A stretch of 8,341 nt of DNA, from assembly GCF_938040115.1 (NCBI RefSeq), contig NZ_CALHXD010000024.1, positions 1-8,341 of the forward strand, given 5' to 3'. The notes below the pieces were generated by a model that worked only from the letters and a program-made list of their open reading frames with translations, did no database searches and was not told where the DNA came from. The DNA is from an uncultured Campylobacter sp. Its GTDB lineage: Bacteria; Campylobacterota; Campylobacteria; Campylobacterales; Campylobacteraceae. A program made the position numbers and the translations under genes. Below, piece after piece: positions 1-4,672 of the stretch (the first letter of the stretch is position 1; every line of letters begins with the position of its first letter).

Positions 1-168
1 CCGAAATACACGATCGGCTCGGACTACCTAAAGGGCAAGGCGGTTAAGGAGCTCGATAGATTTTTGGATAAGAAATTCGGCAAAGACGACGAAAACGGCA
101 CCACGGGCGATGCGAAAAAAGACGCAAAAAAAGATGCGATAAAAGGGCTTCTCAAGGGGTTGTTTTAG
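1..168 (+). CDS. C-terminal end of a protein, possibly AsmA-like (5' truncated)
   Basis: Frame 1 is open from the first base to a TAG at 166-168 and encodes 55 residues. The peptide starts PKYTIGSDYLKGKAVKELD, continues through a charged helix-like stretch and a DAKKDAKKDA low-complexity segment, and ends KGLLKGLF. A 'Pk-(x)n-LKGKA-x-kel' segment followed by a Lys/Asp linker and a terminal LLKGLF resembles the C-termini of AsmA-family envelope proteins, which are large inner-membrane-anchored periplasmic proteins linked to lipid transport or outer-membrane assembly. This is family resemblance from memory, not an alignment. Codon use (GGC, GCG, AAA) matches the neighbouring genes, so I am confident it is coding but only moderately confident of the family. 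No clear Rho-independent terminator follows the stop codon. Confidence 0.6.
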   Translation, partial: PKYTIGSDYLKGKAVKELDRFLDKKFGKDDENGTTGDAKKDAKKDAIKGLLKGLF

Positions 169-730
169 GTAAATTTGAGCTAAGCGCTGCGGTAAATTTG
201 ACGCCGAATTTGAGCAAAATAAGTTCGGCAAGTGCGGCAAATTTAAGCCGGAGCCCGTTTGCTCGGCACGTCAAATTTGGGCTACTCGGCTAAATTTGAT
301 CGTTTGGCTTGGCGGTCAAATTTACGATTTGCCGGGCGATAAATTTGAAAGCTGATTTGCGGTCGCCAAATTTGGACTTTGCTACTCAAATTTGCAGCTT
401 AGATTTTGAGGCTATAAATTTAGCTTAACGTCAAATTTGATACAGCATTTCGCCGTTAAATTTAAACTGCGGAGAGTTAAATCAGATCAAATTTGATTTT
501 ATCGAGCGAAACGGCAAATTTAATTCAGACATTATTCAAACGGATTTTGTGGTGCAGACACATAGCAAAAGAAGTAAATTTTAATCGAGAAATCCAAGCA
601 AGAGGGTACTCCGCAAAGCTCGGAATTAAATAAGCACTTGCCCTAAAATCAAAAGCGGCTAATCAAATTTGTCGTCAAATTTAAGCCACGCCCGCGAGCT
701 AGATAGCCGAAAGCGAGCGAGGCGCAGATT
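169..730. repeat. Gene-free convergent interval packed with the AAATTT(GA) word
   Basis: This interval separates two convergent transcription units and contains no plausible gene. AAATTT occurs 17 times, starting at 171, 194, 239, 273, 292, 318, 341, 368, 388, 416, 433, 458, 489, 516, 576, 665 and 677. Fourteen copies lie in the 351 bases 171-521, at spacings of 17-45 bases. Many are extended to AAATTTGA or TCAAATTTGA; the copies at 431-440 and 487-496 are perfect 10-base palindromes. The sequence between copies is not conserved, so this is a scatter of short words, not a tandem repeat or a CRISPR. The part from 522 to 730 is less dense and otherwise featureless apart from the small hairpin at 665-682. 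Confidence 0.8.
665..682 (-). other. Small hairpin downstream of the Sel1 operon
   Basis: AAATTTG, a TCGT loop and CAAATTT form a perfect 7-base-pair stem with a 4-base loop, about 50 bases after the stop codon of the last minus-strand Sel1 gene. It is built from two copies of the AAATTT word facing each other. The stem is AT-rich and has no following T run, so it is at best a weak or Rho-assisted transcription end or an mRNA 3' stabiliser. It may also be an accidental product of the repeated word. Confidence 0.25.
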
Positions 731-1360
731 TTATTTCGTTTTTTTAACGAGTTCTCTAAATTTAACGCAGCCTTCCGTATATCCGTAGTCGCAAGAGGTC
801 CCGTAGATATCCATCGCTTTTTTCATATCCTGTTCGCTCTTTTCGTATCCTTGCGCGAGCATATAGCAGCCTTGCGAGTCTTTGTGGTCGCAGGCTAGCG
901 AGTAGTATTTGCGGACTTTTTGCGGATCTTTTTCGCCGCCGTATTCGCCGCTGTGATGAGCAGCCGCCCTATAGCATGCCTCGCCGACTCCGCCCTCGCA
1001 GGCTTTTTCATAAAGCGCCGCCGCCTTTTCGTAGTCTACCTGAGAGATTTGCCACAGTATGGTGCCCTCGTACACCGCGGCTACGGCCGTGCAGCCGTCC
1101 ATGTCGCCCATATCGCAGGCCTTTTTATATAGCGCAAAGGTTTTTTCGCCGCCGTCATCGTCGTTATATGAGAGCCCCTGCTCGCCCAAAAACGCCGCCA
1201 TATAGCAGCCGGCGGCATTTTTATCGTCGTTGCAAGATTTTTCAAACAGTCGTGCGCCGTTTTCGAAGTCCGATTTTTTTAGATAAATTTTCGTGGCTTG
1301 TTCAAAGTTCCCGCCAAAAGCCGCCGCCGCTAAGATCGCGGCTAAAATAATCTTTCTCAA
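731..1360 (-). CDS. Exported cysteine-rich Sel1-repeat protein (paralogue A)
   Basis: This 209-residue protein has an N-terminal signal peptide (MRKIILAAILAAAAFGG) followed by five Sel1-like helix-turn-helix repeats. Each repeat carries a cysteine pair: C43/C52, C82/C90, C121/C129, C157/C165 and C190/C198. The first pair is spaced C-x8-C and the other four C-x7-C. This is the arrangement of the Helicobacter cysteine-rich proteins (Hcp), in which each pair forms a disulfide bridging the two helices of a repeat. Such proteins are periplasmic or secreted and are thought to act in protein-protein contacts; no enzymatic motif is visible. The start is TTG at 1360-1358, with AGGAGG five bases upstream. 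The nearby ATG at 1365-1363 is out of frame and stops after two codons, and an in-frame TAG (the stop of the preceding gene) lies 9 bases upstream, so TTG is well supported. It is the last gene of the operon and most resembles paralogue C (shared DMDGC and KAMD-x-YG segments). Confidence 0.9.
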   Translation of the reverse strand: MRKIILAAILAAAAFGGNFEQATKIYLKKSDFENGARLFEKSCNDDKNAAGCYMAAFLGEQGLSYNDDDGGEKTFALYKKACDMGDMDGCTAVAAVYEGTILWQISQVDYEKAAALYEKACEGGVGEACYRAAAHHSGEYGGEKDPQKVRKYYSLACDHKDSQGCYMLAQGYEKSEQDMKKAMDIYGTSCDYGYTEGCVKFRELVKKTK

Positions 1361-1369
1361 CGCATCCTC

Positions 1370-2017
1370 CTATTTGCTAAATTTTTTAGATTTGGCGCAG
1401 CCGCGACCAAGGCCGTTTTCGCAAGCAAGACCGTAATATTTCGCCGCCTCGGCGCTATTTTTAGGCGTTCCGTCGCCTGACTCGTAGATATCGGCCGCGT
1501 TATAGCAGCCCTCGGCCTCTCTCGCTTCGCAGGCTAGTTTATAGTATTTTAGCGCATCGGCGAATTTTGAGGCGCTATCGTGCTGTTTAGCTATCCTTAG
1601 GCAAGCCTCCCCGTCTTTGCTCTCGCATGCTTTTTCGTAAAATTCGGCTGATTTTTCCGTATCGTCCTGCTCTACGACAAAATTATCATTTGACGGCGTA
1701 GAGTCGTAAAAATCGCCCGCCGCCAAGCAAGCTTTAGCGTAGCCAAGATCACAAGCGCTTTTATAAAGCTCAAAAACTTCGCTGTTTATTCGCATATGCT
1801 CCTCATCGTCTTTTAGGTCGTATGTTTGATAGGCTTTTAGCTGCGCGGCTATGTAGCAACCTACGGCGTTTTTATCCTCGCGGCACGATTTTTCGTAGAG
1901 TTTGGGCACGTTTTTGTCGCCCATATCTTGTAGGTATTTTTTAGTAGCGATTTCAAAATTCGTCTGCGCGGCCGCCAATCCGGCTAAAATCAAAACGAGA
2001 TAAATTTTCTTAAACAT
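1370..2017 (-). CDS. Exported cysteine-rich Sel1-repeat protein (paralogue B)
   Basis: This 215-residue protein has a signal peptide (MFKKIYLVLILAGLAAAQ) and five Sel1/Hcp-type repeats. The cysteine pairs are C45/C54 (C-x8-C), then C89/C97, C131/C139, C163/C171 and C199/C207 (all C-x7-C). The repeats show the usual pattern of aromatic-x-K/L-A-C at the end of one helix and G/A-C at the start of the next, for example YEKACESKDGEAC. The link between repeats 2 and 3 is longer and acidic (residues about 104-122). ATG at 2017-2015 is preceded by GGAG with a 5-base spacer, overlapping the TAA of paralogue C. Its own TAG overlaps the ribosome binding site of paralogue A. It is the most divergent of the three tandem copies. 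Expected location is the periplasm or outside the cell; the partner is unknown. Confidence 0.9.
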   Translation of the reverse strand: MFKKIYLVLILAGLAAAQTNFEIATKKYLQDMGDKNVPKLYEKSCREDKNAVGCYIAAQLKAYQTYDLKDDEEHMRINSEVFELYKSACDLGYAKACLAAGDFYDSTPSNDNFVVEQDDTEKSAEFYEKACESKDGEACLRIAKQHDSASKFADALKYYKLACEAREAEGCYNAADIYESGDGTPKNSAEAAKYYGLACENGLGRGCAKSKKFSK

Positions 2018-2026
2018 AGCGGCTCC

Positions 2027-2659
2027 TTATTTTTTGTTTTTATAAAGTTTTCTAAAATCAGCGCAAGCTCCCCTAGAGCCGTAGTCGCAAGCCAGCCCGT
2101 AAAAATCCATCGCCTTTGTCGCGTCTTTTTTTACACCCTCGCCCCTTTCGTACATATCAGCTATCGCGTGGCAGCCGCTCGCGTCCTCGTACTTGCACGC
2201 GGTTTCATAAAATTTAGACGCTTTGGCTAAATTTTGCTCGGTGCCCCTGCCCTCGTCGTAGTATCCGGCCACTCTCGCGCATGCAGCGCCCACTTTACCC
2301 TCGCAAGCTTTTTCATGAAATTTTATCGCTTTTTTATAGTCGGTTTCCTGTCCGGCCTGTCCGTTTTCGTAGATATCGCCCAGAGATTTGCAGCCGTCCA
2401 TATCGCCCGCATCGCAAGCTTTTGAAAACTGCTCGAAGCCTTTTGCCTCGCTAGAGTTTTGCGAATAGGCGTTAATGTTTATAAAGCCCGCAGCATAGCA
2501 GCCTACGATATTTTTCTCCTCGTAGCAAGACTTCTCAAAGAGCTTTAAGGCGTTGTCGTAGTTGTTTTGAGCTAGCTCCGCGCTCGCCTCCTCGAAAGCA
2601 GGCACCGCGGCAAAAGCCGCAGACGCCAAAAAAGCGACGCAAACTATTTTCTTTAGCAT
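2027..2659 (-). CDS. Exported cysteine-rich Sel1-repeat protein (paralogue C)
   Basis: This 210-residue protein is the first of the three tandem Sel1 genes in transcription order. It has a signal peptide (MLKKIVCVAFLASAAFA) and five repeats with the cleanest periodicity of the set: cysteine pairs C45/C54, C82/C90, C119/C127, C155/C163 and C191/C199, spaced 36-37 residues apart, which is the Hcp repeat length. The first pair is again C-x8-C and the rest C-x7-C. The ATG at 2659-2657 has an AAGGAA ribosome binding site about 6 bases upstream. Its C-terminal repeat (KAMDFYGLACDYG) closely matches that of paralogue A (KAMDIYGTSCDYG), suggesting these two share a more recent ancestor than either does with B. 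Transcription could come from the M23-mgtE-Nudix unit or from a promoter in the 52-base gap upstream. Confidence 0.9.
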   Translation of the reverse strand: MLKKIVCVAFLASAAFAAVPAFEEASAELAQNNYDNALKLFEKSCYEEKNIVGCYAAGFININAYSQNSSEAKGFEQFSKACDAGDMDGCKSLGDIYENGQAGQETDYKKAIKFHEKACEGKVGAACARVAGYYDEGRGTEQNLAKASKFYETACKYEDASGCHAIADMYERGEGVKKDATKAMDFYGLACDYGSRGACADFRKLYKNKK

Positions 2660-2711
2660 TTGTTTTCCTTAAATTTGATTATTTTTCGTGAAATTTGAAA
2701 TTTGACACGAA
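2660..2711 (-). promoter_or_regulatory. 52-base gap before the Sel1 genes with a possible weak promoter
   Basis: The gap contains three overlapping or adjacent AAATTTGA words (2671-2678, 2691-2698, 2698-2705). On the minus strand AATAAT (2683-2678) matches a sigma-70 -10 box at 5 of 6 bases, but it lies only about 18 bases before the start codon and has no clear -35 partner. I see no terminator for the Nudix gene here, so read-through from upstream is equally plausible. Confidence 0.2.
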
Positions 2712-3311
2712 CTAACGGTTAAATTTGGCAAAAAACCACATAAAAGCAAACATCAGCCCCGTGGCCTTGGTTTTGCTTTCGTCAAACATAAACTCCCGCG
2801 CACGATCAAGCGGAACGTAAACCAGCTCGATATTTTCGCCGTCTATGCCGCCGCCCTCGCCGATCTTCATCGCGTCGTTTATAGCGGCAAAAAACATCGT
2901 CTGCTTCGCTCCGCCAAACCCAAGCGCGCCTCGGGTGGATGTTATGCGCTCGACCTTGCTCACGGCAAAGCCCGTCTCCTCGGCGATCTCCTCGATGACG
3001 GTCTGCTCCTCGCTCTTGCCTTTATCCATCAGGCCAGCGCAAAGCTCGTATGTATAGCCCTCGTCGCCCTTTTGCGTCAAATTTAGCTCGCGCCCTTCTT
3101 GCAGATTAAACCAAACGGCGGGACGAAACTGCTTAACCAGCAAAAACGCGTCCTTGTCCTCGTGATAAAGCAGTACCGAGACGCTGTCGTGAGCCTTGAT
3201 ACACTCCCATCTGACGGACTTTTCGCACAGATCAAAGGAAATTTGATACGGCTTTACGTAGCGCGGGGCGGTTAAATTTTCTATTTTGATATTTTTTACA
3301 GAAGTATCCAT
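2712..3311 (-). CDS. Nudix hydrolase, NUDT14/UDP-sugar diphosphatase-like
   Basis: This 199-residue cytosolic protein has no signal peptide. The Nudix box spans G93 to F115: G93-x5-K99-x7-E107-E108-I-x-E111-E112-x-G114-F115. The metal-binding glutamates E108, E111 and E112 are kept, but the usual first Glu is Lys (K99) and the usual Arg is Glu (E107). Upstream, LLVKQFRPAVW (58-67) is the conserved strand seen in ADP-ribose and UDP-sugar pyrophosphatases. YELCAGLMDKG before and within the box, and the later TSTRGALGFGGAKQTMFFAA (125-143), resemble the NUDT14 group, which cleaves UDP-glucose and ADP-ribose to a sugar phosphate and a nucleoside monophosphate. The exact substrate is inferred, not shown. 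The ATG at 3311-3309 lies inside the end of mgtE (16-base overlap), so translation is probably coupled. Residues 75-79 (ELNLT) match a glycosylation sequon, but the protein should not leave the cytoplasm. Confidence 0.85.
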   Translation of the reverse strand: MDTSVKNIKIENLTAPRYVKPYQISFDLCEKSVRWECIKAHDSVSVLLYHEDKDAFLLVKQFRPAVWFNLQEGRELNLTQKGDEGYTYELCAGLMDKGKSEEQTVIEEIAEETGFAVSKVERITSTRGALGFGGAKQTMFFAAINDAMKIGEGGGIDGENIELVYVPLDRAREFMFDESKTKATGLMFAFMWFFAKFNR

Positions 3312-4672
3312 TTTGCCAGTCCTAAAAAGCTAAAAAAGCCGACCGTATCGGTAACGGTGGTAAGCAGCACGGCAGAGCCGACGGCGGGATCGATGTCAAA
3401 TTTCTTTAAGCTTAGCGGTATCAAAGTACCGAAAAATCCGGCAAAAAACAAATTTATCAACATCGAAGTGCCGATAACGACGCCTAGCATCGGGCGGTTA
3501 AACCACAGCGCAGCGATAATGCCCATCAAAAATGCAAAGGTTAGTCCGTTTATAAGCGCGATGCCGACCTCGCGTTTTAGCGCATTTGCGGCGTTTTTAA
3601 ACTCGATCTCCCCCAGAGTTAGTCGGCGCACGGTAACCGTAAGCGCCTGCGTGCCGGTGTTTCCGCCCATGGATGCTACGATTGGCATCAGCACCGCGAG
3701 CGCTACGTAGCTAGCTATTGTCTCGTCAAAAAGCCCGATGATCGAGGAGCTAATAAGCGCGGTAAATAAATTTATGAGAAGCCAAACGGCGCGCGCGCGA
3801 GTGGCCTTAACCAGGCTCGTATCCTCTTCCTCAGCCTCGTCGTCGACGCCGGCTAGGTTATAAATTTGCTCCGTGGCACTTTCTTTTATAAAGTCGTGGA
3901 TGTCGTCTGTTGTGATACGACCGAGCAAATAACCCTTGCTATCGACGACCGCGATCGAGTTCATATCGTAGTTTTCGACCGTTTCTACGACCGTCTCGAT
4001 AGGCTCGTTATCAACGGCTACGTTGGGTTTATATTTATCCTCTTCGCTCTTTGCGATGATCTCTCTTAATGTTTGGTTAAAGTCAAATAGTATCAGATCC
4101 TCAAGCGGCACCGCATGGAGCAAAACGCCTTTTTTATCGGTGATAAAAAGCTGCGAGACGTTTTCTAGTTTGCCCTCTTCTTTCTCGCGCCTTAGCCGCT
4201 CGACCGCCGTTTTTAGCTGCTCGTCGATATGCGCGCTAAAAAGCTCCGTCTGCATGAACGCGCCCGCTTCGCCCTCGTCGTAGCTGCGGATACGTAAAAT
4301 CTCCTCCTGATCGTCCTTATCCAGGCCGTCAAAGAGCTCTTTAGCCTTTTGCTCGTCGATCTCCTCGATATACTCCAAAAGCTCGGCCGCGTCGTCACTC
4401 TCTAGCTCCTCGATCGCCTCGATGATCTTGTTGCTTGGTATTTGTTCGATCACGTCCTTTAGCATGTAATCTGGCATTTCGATCGCTACGTCGCCCAGGA
4501 TCTCGGGGTCTAGCTTTTCGAGATACTCGCCAAAGAGCTCCTCATCGTGCTTTTTGAGCGTTTTTAGATGCTGGGCGAGGTCGGCGGGGCTTAGCTCCTT
4601 ATCAATCGTCTCGTTTAGGTGCGAGTCTAGCAGCTCTTTGGCTTCGTTTAATTGCTCGTTTTCTTCCATCAT
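3296..4672 (-). CDS. mgtE: Magnesium transporter/channel MgtE
   Basis: This 458-residue protein is of normal family length. It starts with an acidic, helical MgtE N-domain (about 30-135), followed by two CBS domains (about 138-200 and 205-262). An acidic linker (EEEDTS) and the connecting helix lead to a five-helix membrane domain (about 290-458). Diagnostic motifs are present: MPIVASMGGNTGTQ (329-342) and the TM5 segment TTVTDTVGFFSFLGLA (438-453). D442 corresponds to the pore aspartate that coordinates Mg2+ in Thermus thermophilus MgtE. The family moves Mg2+ (also Co2+ in some members) across the inner membrane and closes when the cytosolic N and CBS domains bind Mg2+. The first ATG (4672-4670) directly follows the TAA of the M23 gene (TAAATG), and a second ATG follows at once. 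Either could be used; the weak upstream AGAAG suggests dependence on ribosomes finishing the M23 gene. No Mg2+-sensing leader is possible at this internal position. Confidence 0.95.
   Translation of the reverse strand: MMEENEQLNEAKELLDSHLNETIDKELSPADLAQHLKTLKKHDEELFGEYLEKLDPEILGDVAIEMPDYMLKDVIEQIPSNKIIEAIEELESDDAAELLEYIEEIDEQKAKELFDGLDKDDQEEILRIRSYDEGEAGAFMQTELFSAHIDEQLKTAVERLRREKEEGKLENVSQLFITDKKGVLLHAVPLEDLILFDFNQTLREIIAKSEEDKYKPNVAVDNEPIETVVETVENYDMNSIAVVDSKGYLLGRITTDDIHDFIKESATEQIYNLAGVDDEAEEEDTSLVKATRARAVWLLINLFTALISSSIIGLFDETIASYVALAVLMPIVASMGGNTGTQALTVTVRRLTLGEIEFKNAANALKREVGIALINGLTFAFLMGIIAALWFNRPMLGVVIGTSMLINLFFAGFFGTLIPLSLKKFDIDPAVGSAVLLTTVTDTVGFFSFLGLAKWILL

Noticed and set aside
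28..240. Minus-strand open frame of 70 codons over the left edge
   Set aside because: It overlaps the 3' end of the plus-strand gene, which has better codon use, and then runs into the AAATTT array. No ribosome binding site or family features are seen.
171..521. AAATTT array as a CRISPR or tandem repeat
   Set aside because: Only 6-10 bases recur, spacers vary from 11 to 39 bases, and there is no conserved repeat unit or nearby cas gene.
171..521. AAATTT array as phased A-tract curved DNA
   Set aside because: A3T3 motifs can bend DNA if repeated in phase with the helix, but the spacings are not multiples of about 10.5 bases, so net curvature should largely cancel.
601..640. TCCG/CGGA hairpin near 610-624 as a terminator
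   Set aside because: The stem is four base pairs with no T tract on either strand.
976..1350. Plus-strand open frame of 124 codons, Arg/Pro-rich
   Set aside because: It is antisense to Sel1 paralogue A, which has a signal peptide, repeats and a good ribosome binding site. The Arg/Pro composition is typical of a shadow frame of GC-rich codons.
2687..2709. CGTG...CACG inverted repeat as a terminator after the Nudix gene
   Set aside because: Only four base pairs close a 15-base loop of AAATTTG words, and no T run follows; too weak to call.
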